In this document: piece after piece, positions 12,746 through 26,077 of the stretch
Numbering within the stretch: the stretch's first letter is position 1
Layout: each line of letters starts with the position of its first letter
Assembly (NCBI RefSeq): GCF_000524195.1
Contig: NW_020170383.1
Location: 1,665,758-1,729,757 of the forward strand
Direction: 5' to 3'
DNA from: Echinococcus granulosus
Taxonomy: Eukaryota; Platyhelminthes; Cestoda; Cyclophyllidea; Taeniidae
Length of the DNA stretch: 64,000 bases
Made by a program: the position numbers and the translations under genes
Notes under the pieces: model-generated
Database searches by the model: none
Seen by the model: only the letters and a program-made list of their open reading frames with translations
Told to the model about the DNA's origin: nothing

Positions 12746-14710
12746 GTGAGCCGCCTGAGTAAGTCGAATGCCTGAGCAGAAGCCGGAGTAAATTTAGCCC
12801 ATATGAAGGACGGTGCAGATGCCTATCACCTCTAGGAGGCCACCGTAGTGCGTGGGTCGAGCGAAGCTCTTGTCCCTGTCCAGGCCCCAGGGGTTGGCAC
12901 TCCCACCCCAAGAGAGAATATTCAGCACCACGGTTCTCTCCACCATCTTGCGCAGGCATAGTTTGAAGTACACCGACTAGTTGTACAGCCTATCAATAAA
13001 TCCCAAATTCACGCACCCATTTATCGACGCGACAACTTTTATCAAAAAAGGGCAAAACCTGCGATCTTTTAACTAAATATCTGAGTAGTGAATACTAAAA
13101 AATCGCTATCTCGGTAGTGTGCTGATCATTAGTTTATCGATGTGGCCACCTCACGTCTTTGTTGTTATCATGGTCCTACCGACGGTTTCGAGAAAAATAA
13201 GGTGATATAACCCGATAACCTCATAAAAAGTAGAAAAAAAGAACTAGCCGTCTCCGTAGTGAGCCATTCACCCAGTATCTGAAGGGTAGGTTAATTATAC
13301 AATGTTACGGCTCCCTTACCGTCTCTGATTTTACCGTTCAGTCTCTTTTGTAGCTGTATGTACAAATACACGAGCCTTTTGAATCGCCACGCTGGTGGCA
13401 TGGAGCTCTGCTTATATTACTTCTATAGTCACTCACTTTTATGACGTCCTCAGGGGTGACGTAAACATTGCAGGCCTACCCCTAATGGAGGCGCTCAATT
13501 CTCGAAATAAAATAGTTTTTTTTTTCAATGTCACGCTTGAGATGGCACTTCAAATATTCTATTGCTTTTTATCAGCTTTCATTTAAATTCAAAATTTTTC
13601 TGCCATTATGGTAATTCAAGAAGTAACAGAAATAGGCATAGCAAAGCGAATAGGATATTGCAAGGTGGTGAATCACCAATCCAACTCTATAAGCCAAGGT
13701 TATTATCGAAACCGCTTCATTAGAACAGCATAACTTTAATACTTAACAAACTACAAGACAAATCAATCAAAATAAGCGTCACTTGAAATGGACACACAGT
13801 GAGTCCTAAACATACCGGCTGTTAAACTTGGAGGGGTTCTTGGAGCCCGCATTGTTGAAGTTGAGGGTGGGGGCGGCATCGACTCCAATGCCGAAGCAAT
13901 TGTTCATGATAACCATGAAGGAATTGTCCCCCGTGGTATTCAACGAGTTCGTCTAAGTATGCAGAGCTGCTTTCACCTCGTCTTCCATCTGCTCATCTGA
14001 TCGACCCGCCAGCGTCCACCTGCAACGGGGAAGATGCCTTACAGCTGAGTTGGTGGCCAGTAACAAAAACACTAGTGAATGATTAACGACTCACATTTCA
14101 GACTATGATATTTGTGATTAACTCCCTAAAGAGTTGAGACGTTGTAAATTACTTCCAGTTTGGAAGAAAGTGGAAACACGCTGGCTTTGGGGCAAGTGTT
14201 CCTCTAAACTTTATTTGATGGCACGATAAGCGAGGAAAAAGTATAAAAGTTAAGTTAAAACCACTGCATTAAAATTTAGCTACCTGAACCTCGAAAAGGA
14301 AAATCGAGGCTCAAAAAAGATTTTGCAGTTAAAAACAGTCACAAAAAGTGAATCTGGCTTTTTTATGGAATTGGAGGCATGGAAGGGGAGAGCATAGGAT
14401 AATTCATACAACGCACTTCGGGCGGTTATAAACGGTAAAAGAAGGGGATCGGCGGGAGAGGGGAAAGACGCACCAGTCGAGACGGACCCTCAGGCGGCAG
14501 CGATGTTTTTGAGGTTGAAAAGGGGCGCCTCGGCGGAAGTACAGCCGACACCCCAGTTGAGAACGCGGATGAGACCGTTGCCAGTGCCCAGGGGTAGGAG
14601 GGCGATGGGTGGCGAGTGGCACGCCGCATCCTGACCCACACTGTCCAAGCGAGAAAGCATTCACCCGATCGTCCCGTCTCCGCCGCATACCACCAGTTGG
14701 TAAAAAGCCA
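12746..14710 (-). pseudogene. DGKQ: Decayed diacylglycerol kinase (theta-like) with in-frame stops
   Basis: Three exon-like blocks in correct order on the minus strand. Block 14710-14490 carries the catalytic motifs VCGGDGT and LPLGTGN, but the invariant Trp after GTIG is TGA (14663-14661) and a second TGA ends the block at 14492-14490; the Asp normally after LGTGN is Gly. Block 14019-13816 has CFGIGVDA and NPSKFNSR of the accessory domain, with TAG at 13955-13953. Block 12946-12746 has VVLNI, SWGG, RPTHY and GLLEVIG, with TAA at 12796-12794 exactly where the family has Gln in HMGQ. Splice-like borders (cag/GT) survive, so this is an unprocessed copy with introns, not a retrocopy. Functional DGKs phosphorylate diacylglycerol to phosphatidic acid; this one should make no full product. 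C1 domains and the C-terminal tail were not found. Confidence 0.82.
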
Positions 14711-17208
14711 CTTGACGGAAACAAATGAGCCCTGGAAGTGGCCCTCCCACGTCCAAATAGGTGGAACTACAGCGTTCCCAAACGATAAATAACAGGCAAA
14801 CACAATTATGTGTTCAAAAGTGGAGCTGAGAGATCTATGTCAGATAAATTATTGAAACTAAAACACTGATTCACCAAGGGGTGTAGGGTGTCCAACTGAC
14901 TACATCATGCGATATTGAAGGATTTCCCCATCAAAGGCAAGACAAGACAAGATACTCGGTATATGATAGTAATTGATTCAAAATGTAATGGTCAACAAAA
15001 TTTGTGGCTTAGGACAAACCCGTTTAGTGCAATAATTAGATGGATTATATTAAGGTTTGATTGTCAGAAAATGAGTAAACTTAATGTGCCAGTTACTAGG
15101 ATTCACGGAAGGAATCGCGAGTAACGTTTCATGCTCTATGAAATCAATTACCGGAAATGTGCGGTAGTACTAAGATCACGATTCTGCGAACGGGAAATTA
15201 TGAATCAGCGACAAAGTAGTATACTTGGTTGGGAGCGGGTGTAAGATGCAAAATTTGCTGCACAAAACACGACTTACTGAAAAATGCAAATATTTTAAAG
15301 AGACATAGAAACAACAAATTTCTTCAGGAAGGACGTTTAATGTCGTGGATTGCTGAGTAAAGTTATGGGCTAGGGAAGAATTACATGGGAATTTCTACAA
15401 GGGTGAATGTAGAAACAGAACCAAAAAATTTATTTTAAACAGGAATCATTACAAGCAATGTGTGACGACCAGGACTTAAATTACAAATGCTAAAACAACC
15501 TCAACGGCGGCGATGCGCACTGAGGCCAAAACCCATTGAAATTGGCAGGCTGAGTTGGGGCCATATATGTTTTGGGCAAAGTGAATCAAACTATAACTTC
15601 TACCACAGGAAAGTGTTGCGGTTGTTCCCATTGTCCATTCGATTCAGCATAAGATTTATGCCTTTTTTGGGTCTAGATGTCAATAGTGATTTTTAGCACA
15701 CGTTTTTAACATGTGTTGTACAATGTAGGAAATAGTGCTACAAAAATTCCATGAACTCATAGCCTTTATATTAATGTTAGCATACACCACTACAAAAGCG
15801 TGACGCTTACACGACCTAATAGTCAATAAGGTATAGTGGTAGACATGCCATCAACATTTGAGCAAAGTGCATCAAAATCATAGGCTCTAAGTTAAACGCA
15901 TTGACCCTATCAAAAGCTACGGTAAAAATATTAAAATAGGCATTTTTAAGACAACGCTAGACATAACGGAAATCATTTAACTTTTGGACATCTTTTTGAA
16001 TGTGTAGATGACAGCAAAGTATTTGTATTCCGGGCACTTTAAGGCTATGGATACCTCGTATGTTCTCGAGGATTGGCGAAGACTATTTTCATCCAAGAAC
16101 TCGCGAGTGGAATTACTTCGTCAAGCTCTACAGCACGTACCTCCAAGGTGGGATTTATGAATTATTCTGTTACTCATTAGTTCTTCGTCATTTTCTGAAA
16201 TTCAACGCCATTATCAATATTATGTGGACAACATCCAAGAAGGTAGAAATACCATGCGGTATTGTGACTACGTATTATTGTGACCCTACATACATAATTG
16301 GTAACCCCTTTGTTAACATCTTCTTAATAATGAGTAGATACGGTTAAGTCTGCGGGTTTTATTTGGAGTTGTCCCCATATTCATGACTTCATTCGGCACT
16401 GTGGCCTATGCATCTGTAGACCTCAGGTTTTACAGACTTTATGTTTTGTTTTCTGAATGTGCTGGTATCTTGGCGTAATGCGTATTTATTAGCGTGGGTG
16501 TAGTAGTAAAAAATACCAGAGAAACAGTGGTTTGTACGCTGTCCATCACGTATGTGTTCTTTTCTAAAATCACCGCCTTTATCTTGTTAAATCTCGGGTG
16601 TTTATTTATGTCACATGCTTTCATTAATGTTTAGACGTCTTTTTTCACACGTCTAAATGCAGCTACTTTTATTGTACAGTTCCTAGTTTAGCGTAATCAC
16701 TTCAGTATAAGTCTTCAGTTAGTGGCCTATATGAAAGCCCTGTTATAGTTCTGCTTTCATTCACTGTATGAGTGCGTGATGATTAAACGTTAGTACTGCG
16801 TTAATTTAGGGTGCTATCTTTTTCAGTTACTCTAAAAACGTGTGCATTTGTTAAGACAACAGATTTCATTAATCACGTGGTCCTTTGCAATCAAAAATTG
16901 CGTTGTTTATTCCCTATTTTTGTACTGATATGTGAAGTATCCAATCATTCCCTCTTCTTGCTACAAGAAATATACTGCTCTTTTGCGTTTGCCATTTATT
17001 TTCCAATTTTTTGTAATTACGCTCAGGAGCAAATAATTTTGCTGAAGAAGTGCTGGAAAATGGTAAGGATGAAGGTGGTGGTAAGGCATCTAACTTTAAT
17101 CGCTATGGTCGATAGGGACGCCTGAGTGGAGAAGCACTTTCGATGTGAACTTGATAACTGGTCGGATTAAAGAGGTGTGATTTTGATATAAATCACCTAT
17201 CATTTTAG
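14711..17208. other. Non-coding stretch upstream of FIGNL1
   Basis: Several short open frames lie here on both strands, but none has compositional or family support. The missing 5' exons of FIGNL1, whose first supported exon starts at 17209 in mid-codon, and N-terminal pieces of the decayed kinase should lie here or further away; I could not recognise either. Confidence 0.4.
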
Positions 17209-20200
17209 GAACCCTTGCTAGACTACGGATCCCCTCTGGCCGGCATTCGCAACATTACCAGCTCTTCAGCTCAGCGGCGTAAGTGTTTTGCCCAGTTTAA
17301 CATGCCCACTATATAGTTAGCGATGTCATCAACAAAGTATTCAAGAAAGCATCGGATTTGGTGAGTTTCATATTGATCAAGGTGGCATTGATTTTTGCCT
17401 ACTGTACGGCAAATCGAGTTCACTGCACGACGGATAACGTATGAAATAATGGAATGCCAATCTTGCAGGAAATGGTAGTGAGAGCACCTGTTCGAGGTGG
17501 CAATTTGCTAAATCGCAGAGCTCAATTCGCCAAAATCTCGCGTGAGCCCATCGTGAAAGAAAATACTAGCCTCCTCAGTGTGAACGCTCTTCCACCCCCC
17601 AAAGTAAGTCAAAAAATTGACGTGAGGTAGACTGTTAGTGTTGAATGGTTCTTTCTAAATTTCCTTCCAAGTTTGGTTCTCTTTTCCTCGGTTTTATACC
17701 CCTCTTTTGCTTGTAGGGCTTCACATGTATAGCCACATCGAACCTGTTTGCTGCTCTACAGGTTGTCAAGTATCTAATACTTGAAGATCACTGAGCCAAG
17801 CATTGATATTTCTATGATTGTAGGCTATGTGACAGACCGATTTTGGTTCGTTATTTGTGTTATGGTATTTTAGTCTACCAGTATACCATTTTGATCTGTA
17901 TTGGTTGTTGGGAGAACAACTGTGTTGTTACTGTTGCTTCTCTAATCAACCGGTGAACCAAAGCTCCACCGAGTCCTGGAAAATGTTTCGAAAATTTCGC
18001 CTTCTACTCTCTTATATATGATCTACTGCTTATAATCTTTTGATTCCGAAGTCCCCATTTGCTTTTTAGGTAACGGTAAGCAACTTTAGCGGAAGAACAT
18101 ACATCGGTAGACCGGTGAAGCATGTCATTGATGTAATTCCACTTTCTCGCAATAAGTTAAAACGCCTTTGATTGCATTAATTTTTAACGTGTAAGTGTGC
18201 TCCAAAACCTAATTTTAACACTTAAAAACAAGCGTACTTTTTAAGTATGCACCATTTTCGCACCTTGAGGTGTATCATTGGCTTTGCATCCGTTGCTTAA
18301 ATTATCGACTTATCCATTTATAATGCTTAGTATTCTTTTATCAATCAGCCTAGGCTCTCATCGCATTTATGGATCGCTTTGCGATTGTTTCTAAGTGAAA
18401 TATTGTTTAAATATCTTTTTTTTAGCTTTTCCATGACCTTTTGCAGCTTGAGTGTCAGGTCTCGTCAAACTGCCTCGCCCAACGCGTATCGATTGACTAT
18501 AATGCGCGTCATGTTCATATAAAGCCCTTATTCTTTAATTATCCGATCTTTGCAAAACACGCTCTCCTGTTACATCGTGGTTTTCCAAAACTTCGCACCT
18601 GATTGCAAGTGTGCGATTTAAAAGAGTGAAAACTTATCTTGGTTTATACTTTTTTCCACTAACCGATCACACCCCTTTTCACTTGAGAATGGCTGGCACC
18701 TTTGTACTTTGTTGTTTTTCTCCAAACAAAGGCTTTAATTCCATGCATAGCAATTAAGTTTAAAGTTAATTGCTTTTACGCGCTAATTAATGATATTATA
18801 TGCATGATTGCCTATATATCCTACTGTAAATTAGGATGGACTGTCAATCCCACTTTTGACCTAGCAATTATCAATATGTGGTATTAAATATTTTTTAACA
18901 TCCCAAAGCCATCACCAAATTGTGGGAATTTCAAAGAATGCAGACCAACTTTCATCAGCGCAAGACAGCAAGTACGTCTCTTACACGAACAATTTTTTTC
19001 CCCTATTCTTACCATGCCTAGCCCTCCTTGGTATTTGTGGGTTCGCTTTCCCTTCCCACTGTGGGGGCATAGTCTTATCGCAGATAGGCATTCACTGGGG
19101 GAAAAAATCCAATTTTCTCTAGGTTTTTAAATTTATGTCTTGATAATTATTTTTTTGTTGTACAGCTGTGACATAGAGATGTAAAGCTGATTCATGATTT
19201 GTCATGGTAAGGAAATGCGATATAATTTTTTGAACATGTCAGCTTTGAGTGGTTTCAGACTTTTAAATGTTACTGCGGTAGCAGCTTAAAGCTTTTTAAA
19301 GTGACCTGATAACGAGTAGATCACGCTTTATCAAGGCGGAGTAAGGTCATGAAAGCATCATTAAGCGCACTGAAAACGCTTTTACACTTCAGCTTTTAGT
19401 AAATACCCAGGTGCAACAATCCGGACAACCAGGTTCCGCGGTGTCAAGACCGGAACTCAAAAAGACATTGGGCAGGTGAGCCACTGGTCTGCAGCAGCCT
19501 TTTCAAGTTTGGGTGGTGTTGCCCTTCATAATCAAGTTCGGGCTCTAACCCACTTTTCATCAATTTGTGATTTAATACGGTATCTTAGCCCACCCAGACG
19601 GTTTAGTCACCTTTGATTTTACACTTGTTAACAAGCAAAAGGTCAGACAAAAACTTCCCAAGACTGCTTTATCAGCAGAATCCTTCAAACCGCAGAAACG
19701 GTATCAGAGACGGAATTGTAGTTTAGGGCTAAATGACACACATTACCCATTTAGTTTTGAAAAGGATGAAGTTCACGTGCCCCAATGCATCCAGCCTCAG
19801 TACTTGCCGCTGCACCACACGCATGTGAAAACATGGCATCTTGTAATTTTTACCATCAAAATAAATTAATCTCGTGAATTCTTTTTGGTTTATTACTTTG
19901 CAACGGTGCTTCTGGTGTTTGTAAAACCGACATCTTGGTTGTTGCTATTAAATTCAGAGGGATTTAGGAAATTTATCACATTTATCATCAGCTCTTCCAG
20001 CATTATCTGTCTTTGTATCGTCGCTTTAGTCGTTGTTCCCGCACAGCATTTGTGCCACCATTTGCAAGATCAAACGAAGCGCAACAATCGGCGGCACCAG
20101 ACTCTGGTTTCAACCGTCAGGACACCTTGGCTCCGCGACCGACAACGACCCCTGAGAATGGAGATAGTGCTCTCGTGGATGAGCGCCTTAAGCAGTTTGA

Positions 20201-22581
20201 CCAGAAGATCATTGATCTCATCATGAGCGAGGTAAGACGGGTCTTCGTGGTGCATTCCCTGTCCACTTCTCATCCTTAATGGTGCATCGGACATCCTTTA
20301 TAACTTAGCAGTGAGCAATATCTCATCGGGTTTCCGATTGTTTATTCAGAATAGGTCCTACTGATAATGTGCAAACCCGTGAGCTCCCAATGATTCTGAA
20401 GCACCGAGGAATGTTATCCAACGTTTAACACAAGAAAGTGGAGGCTTCGGATCAATGGGCACATAGGCTGGGGCAACAACTTTGCTCGTCTATGTACTTG
20501 TACTTTTTTTCGGTGTGACACCGGTTTCTACAGCCCCCTACATTGCTCTGTAACCCAAAACACTATACGCGTTGTTTTTTGATTGTTAGATTATGGATTC
20601 CAAAACGAGAATCACGTGGGAAGACATAGCCGGATTACACAGCGTAAAATCGACATTGAAGGAAGTCGTTATCTTCCCTATGCTTCGTCCGTGAGTGTGA
20701 AATGACGAACCCACAATCCTAAGGCCGTCATACCAACCTTCTACTCTGCAATTACAATTACCGTCTCATTTCAGAGATATCTTCACCGGTCTCCGGGGTC
20801 CACCGAGAGGCCTACTGCTCTTTGGTCCGCCGGGAACAGGCAAAACTCTGATCGGTGCGCAACTCCTAGATTTTTCTACAGAAAAGTCCCCGCTTAAGCA
20901 TTATTTTGAAACATTTCTAGGGTGCAAAACCTCCCACGTACTTGAATTATGTTAATCCGGGCAAGCCTAATGCTGCTGACGATAGTGTTTCTCCTCCTTT
21001 CAAGTTGAAGTCTTTTATTTAGGGAAATGCATTGCCTCGACAAGCCAATCGACTTTCTTCAGCATCAGCGCATCCTCCCTCACTTCAAAATGGGTATTTA
21101 AAATTACTTGAGATGTCTTCTCTTTCTCGGCATTTAAACATTGCTAAAAGCAAGAATCGCATTACCTTGTAAGCTGGTACCGAGGTATTGGCGCTTACCT
21201 AGTTTAGGATTTGCCGTACCTCCTAGTTCATCCTTTTTGGATGAAATTGGAGTACTTCAACCTCCGCTTTTTTGTGATTTTATTTAGAGAGCTGATATGA
21301 ATCAATTTTCACCTTTTACAACTTTTAATTGCTCTTGTTTAAGAGTTAAACCAGTGACAGACAGGTACTGCCACCACTTTTGAACATCCCAATTTAAGGG
21401 TTTCATGTTTGAGTTACCCTAAGTCAATTTTGCCTCTTCAAGGAGATTTATTGAAACTCAGGCATTTAATTTTAAAGGTCGGCGATGGGGAGAAAATGGT
21501 TCGAGCACTTTTTACGGTTGCTCGCATTCATCAGCCATCGGTCATCTTTATCGACGAGATCGACTCGCTCCTTTCGCAACGTAGCGAAACGGAACACGAG
21601 TCAAGCCGACGCATAAAGACCGAGTTTTTGATTCAGCTGGTGAGTTCATCAAAGCCTAAGCCCGCGTACTTGCCCGCAAGGCAATGGTGATACAAGTGGC
21701 TCCATACTCCTACCTTCAAGTGTACTTGCTTGTTGACCTTATTAGGACGGTGTAGCCACTGGATCCGAGGACCGGCTCCTTCTCATCGGTGCAACCAACC
21801 GGTAAGAAATGCCCTCTTCGAGTTTGCAACATTCCATCTGGTCGTTCAAATCAAACTATTGTAGACCTCAAGAGCTGGACGAAGCAGCAAGAAGGCGTTT
21901 CGTCAAACGACTTTACATTCCCCTCCCGTGCCAGGAGGCTAGGAGGGAGATCGTGGATCGACTCATCCAACAACAAAAAAATAACCTGACGCTGGACGAC
22001 CTCGACACAATTGCCGTGAAATCCGAAGGTGCTTTCCCTTCGTGGTTACATTTCAATGCCGAATTGAATGCTTGAATACATTTAGTTTTACATGGCTACT
22101 TCGTCATAATCAAGTTTTTTGCTAGGTTTTTCTGGCGCGGACGTCGCTAATCTTTGTCGGGAGGCCGCTATGGGTCCTATCCGGGGATTGCCACTAGAGG
22201 TCATTCAATCGATCTCCTGCCAAGACGTAAGTTGACCTCCATTTCCTGTCAAATTTAAATCTGGCTCTGAGTGATGGCTAAACCTGACAAACGGCGTAAA
22301 CCAGCATTTAAGTTATGAAAACGTACACCACATCCAGCCTTTGACGAGATCACCGCCATCCAAACGTACGAAGCAGAATCCGAGTGCCTTATTAAAGGAG
22401 AAACTTTACCTTTTTTTCTGCTCGGCAATGATAGGGGATGCCTCTTTTTTGCGTTCAGGTCCCGCCGGTTCAAATGAGCGATTTCCTGATGGCTTTTAAA
22501 CACGTGAAGGCGAGCGTCTCTCCAAGCGATCTACAACACTACCTATCGTGGAACCAACAGTACGGCAGTTTCCAGGTGTGA
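17209..22581 (+). CDS. FIGNL1: Fidgetin-like 1 AAA ATPase, 5' end missing
   Basis: Thirteen exons with agreeing phases: 17209-17278, 17321-17360, 17469-17603, 19411-19475, 20030-20231, 20590-20690, 20775-20854, 21023-21093, 21478-21639, 21746-21801, 21865-22028, 22126-22226, 22459-22581 (TGA at 22579). They give 455 residues; human FIGNL1 has 674, so about 200 N-terminal residues are upstream or unresolved. Visible motifs in order: FKKA, LKKTLG, TAFVPPF, the FIGNL1 signature [14 protein letters not shown], Walker [17 protein letters not shown], Walker [12 protein letters not shown], sensor GATNRP, arginine-finger region [19 protein letters not shown] and the terminal SVSPSDL helix. FIGNL1 is a hexameric nuclear ATPase that dismantles RAD51 filaments during recombination; FKKA and FVPP match its RAD51-binding region. 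Catalytic residues look intact. The first four exons are less certain than the AAA exons. Confidence 0.9.
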
Positions 22582-22838
22582 ATCCTCACCTCGGATCGTG
22601 TCTACCCTTCAAATTTCCTGCCTCAAATATACCCTATAAGTACAAATACTTGTTGTCATCTTGGGAATCATGATGATCATAATTGGTGACACTTAAAAAT
22701 ACAGTACGTCACTAAAATGTATACACGCGGTTTCGGCATGCACGCGGGTACCTGTGTAAACAGCCACTCCGCGTACATGCAACTGCTGAGGTACTGATTT
22801 TAATATAAAAATCTTTAGAAAAGGTAGTTCGCTCATCA
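22582..22838. other. Short convergent intergenic spacer
   Basis: Only 257 bp separate the stop codons of FIGNL1 (+) and the ZC3H4-like gene (-). Both 3' UTRs and polyadenylation sites must lie in, or run through, this AT-rich spacer, so the transcripts probably overlap. Confidence 0.6.
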
Positions 22839-25308
22839 TCACGGCGAGAAAACGACTCGCAACGCTTTGGGTGTTAGGGACTGCTCTTCTTCGGGGACAG
22901 CCCCAGGCGATGCCGCCTCGCTTCCAATTTTTTGCCGCTTCAATAATCTTGGGTCCAGTATATTTGAATAAAGGACCGGCGTTTTCGACTGAACTCGATG
23001 ACCTGTTCTGGCGAACGTATTTGCCATTTCGTTCAATGTAAGTTTCGGACGTTTTCTGCGCTCCGACTGGGGAAGACTCTTCACTTCCGATTGTTTTTCC
23101 TCAGCAGAAGCGGAAGGGATATTCAACAAAACTGGCAATTGAGGTCGGGCCTTCAGCCGAGGATCGGCAGGGTTGGCGTTGGCAGCCGAAGGAGGCAGCT
23201 GACGAGGGTTTTTATCGAGCTCAAGGGGTATGACATGCCATTTGAAAGTCACAGAAGGAGTACCTGTGCTAGTTTTCTCGTTCAAGTATACAACGATGTC
23301 CTTACTAACCGTCATTTTCGGAGGAATCTCGCATTGGTCATTTATCGGAGATCTCTGGGGAGATGGGCTGGAGGGTTTAGTTTCCTGTTTTTTCAAATCC
23401 TATAAAGTTGGAGAATAATCGATAAATTCAGCTTAACGGAGGTCCAGCTAATCCGTGAAGTGGTACAACTATGGAAAAATCAAAGCTCGGGTTAGATACG
23501 CACAGCAGGCGTTTGGAATTGATAGGAAAATCCACCAGGATAAATAAAAATGAAAGCAATGTGGGGCCCTCAATGAACAAAAAAGTCGGTATGGCTTCTA
23601 AATTGACGAAAAAGCGAAGATCTACCGTAATCTTAGTGACCTGCTCGGGAGAATAATCATCAGGATTCGTTGAAGGGTTGTTGTAAAAGTTATCTCCACC
23701 ATTGTCATGATATGGGGGTCGGAATCTTGGTGGCGGATAAGGCATGGGGAGTTCGCGATTGCCACTCGCCAATGGAGGCCGATGTGGAAGCGGGTATGAT
23801 TTTCCGGGATGAAAGCGGTAGGGTGGTGGGAATGGTCCGCGGAAGGGCGGGGGCCCACCGTAGCCTGGTGGTGGACGCGGATGACTTTCATCAATGGGGC
23901 GTCGAAAATGCTGTGGATGCGATTCTAGGGGCGGTCTGCGACCAGCTGCCTGTGGGGAGGGTTGGAGGCCACATGGAACACCGGGCTGTATCGCCATACC
24001 GGGTGAGCTGAAAGCGGACCATGTGATTCACATGAAGCATTGATACTAAAATCACTCATACACTGACCTCTCAAACGATATGTGACAGTTTAAATATGCA
24101 TATTCGGACTAAACCCAATGAAATTGGGGGTAATAAACTCAACAGAATTAGTGGCATAAAGATTTGTTTGAACAAGTTATTTTACTGTAATGCATTTAAG
24201 TAGGTGATTTGATGCTTTTTAAGTAGGTGTAAAATGGGTAAAAAGGTAACTTAAATTTCCACAAAAGGAATCATAGGGAAGGTTATCGAACAAGATATAA
24301 GAACATGTCCACTGAGGGAAATGGTCAACACTTTGATCGATGTCGATGACATGAACACCTCAAGCGTTTGTAAGGAGTAGAGAAAGGTAAGTCATGACGA
24401 TCAAAGTCCGTAAAGTAGCAAGAAACGACCAAACTCACCCCGAATGAACCATCTGCCGATAGTCTACATCACCGTAGGGCTCCGTTAATGCACCATGCGG
24501 AAATTGAGTCAGGGAGGGCGCGTACACGGACGAAACCTCTCGATTGAAACTGGCGTTCTCCCCGGAACGTGAACTGCGATTCTGAACCCAGTTAACTAAA
24601 CCACCACATTACCTGGTCATCTACGAGTTTATCCAACAATGATCGTGTAGATGGGGTGAGAGGCTTGTGAGAAAACTTGCAACTGCTACCATGATAGCAA
24701 TTCTTCGATAGATGAAAAAACTTGCATGGGAACTCGCCATGCAGAAAAGGGCAACTAGATCCCTTACTGCAGCTACTGGTTGCATAAAACTTGCAGAGTT
24801 CCTGCTTTTTGGCAGGCGTAAAACCATGACTAAATGGACACTCGTATCCCTAAGAAATTAGCAAGTAAAAAACCTCCAACCTTGTTGCAGCGACCCTCGA
24901 GATAGAATCGGCATTTCGCTCTGTCCTGTCTCGTCCCTGCAGCTCGCTCACCACTACACGGTACCCATTCGCGCCTCTTCCTCTTCCGCTTCGTGCCGGA
25001 ATTCTGCCAATTCGTTTTCAATGGGGAGACATTACCTTGCGCCGGGAAGTGGGCTCATCGTCAGACAAAAACCGCAATAAGGACTCCCTAGTTCGTTCTC
25101 CATGCTTATGACTCATGCCCATGTCTGTCACTTCCTTACTTCTATGTGCCTCACGCCAGCTACCATGTGAGGCGCTCCTATGTGATGGCGATTCATCACA
25201 TGAACCATCGCCCAAAGGAAAAACAGTGCCAGCGTCGCCCGGATTCCCATCCTCGAAGTCACTTAAATCATCGACCTCACCCTCTTCGAAATCAGCACTA
25301 TCACTCAT
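22839..25308 (-). CDS. ZC3H4: CCCH zinc-finger protein of the ZC3H4/ZC3H6/su(sable) family
   Basis: Six exons: 25308-25036, 25003-24881, 24849-24613, 24581-24439, 24007-23641, 23399-22839, giving 567 residues. The first three introns are only 31-32 bp. The start ATG at 25308 opens an acidic N terminus (DFEEGEVDDLSDFEDG), followed by a basic KRKRKRR patch and three CCCH fingers at about residues 122-193 with spacings C7C5C3H, C7C5C3H and C8C5C3H. The motif EFPCKF before finger 3 and LLDKLV after it are family hallmarks. A Pro/Arg/Gly-rich region and two DPRL motifs (ADPRLKA, LDPRLLKR) follow, as in ZC3H4/6 C termini. The family acts in the nucleus; ZC3H4, with WDR82, limits non-coding transcription (Restrictor). 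The protein is much shorter than human ZC3H4 (about 1300 residues). Placement among ZC3H4, 6 and 8 is not settled. Confidence 0.88.
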
Positions 25309-26077
25309 GCCTTATGTTATGACCTAACGCAAAACCCCTGATCTAGGACCCACGAAGCACAAATGACAAGTACTAACACGAAACGCAATATGGGAGTTGC
25401 CATAGGACTAACTAAAACAAGCGAGCAATTTTGCAAAAAATACTCTAAAAACAAATAAAGTGTTTTGTTTTAGCAAAAAAAATAACGATTTTTTTAAATT
25501 TATTGTTTGCAAATGCACATATTTTTGGTTATTTTAAAGGCTATTTTATTGCCTGAGTAGTGCAAATTAACACTAGGTAATATTTAAAATACCATGCAGT
25601 TTGCAATATTTTATTGCTAAACTTTGAATCAGCATCGTAAAACCAACAGGATTTAGCATCCTATTACTATATACAAAAGTGTTTTTGCTGACCCTATTAC
25701 CAGTTTTTCACTGAAGCAGATGTTCTATTTGATGTATTCAAGCGAATGGCAAAAAAGTATTTGTTTTTTTGCATAATAAATCTTCTTAAGGGTGCCTGTC
25801 AATGTTCAAAAGGACATTTTCGTTGTAATTTTCCAGGCGAACATTTACTTCCCAGATCGCCTTAACGCATGTCCCTTAACAGACTCACTATCTACTCAAC
25901 ACCCCTTAATTTTATCTGATAACGCAGCTAATTTTTAGTGACGCATTAAAATACTTAACAATTATAATGGAGATTGGCCAACACGACAAGTCGATTTAGT
26001 GGCTCTGGTTTCACATAGCGTCTCAAGCCCCCAGTGAAGTTTCTTAGAAAACCATGTATCATGAAAGCCTACTAGTG

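Noticed and set aside
12702..12959. 85-codon minus-strand frame rich in Gly, Arg and Leu
   Set aside because: It is the shadow of the diacylglycerol kinase accessory-domain exon read in the wrong frame.
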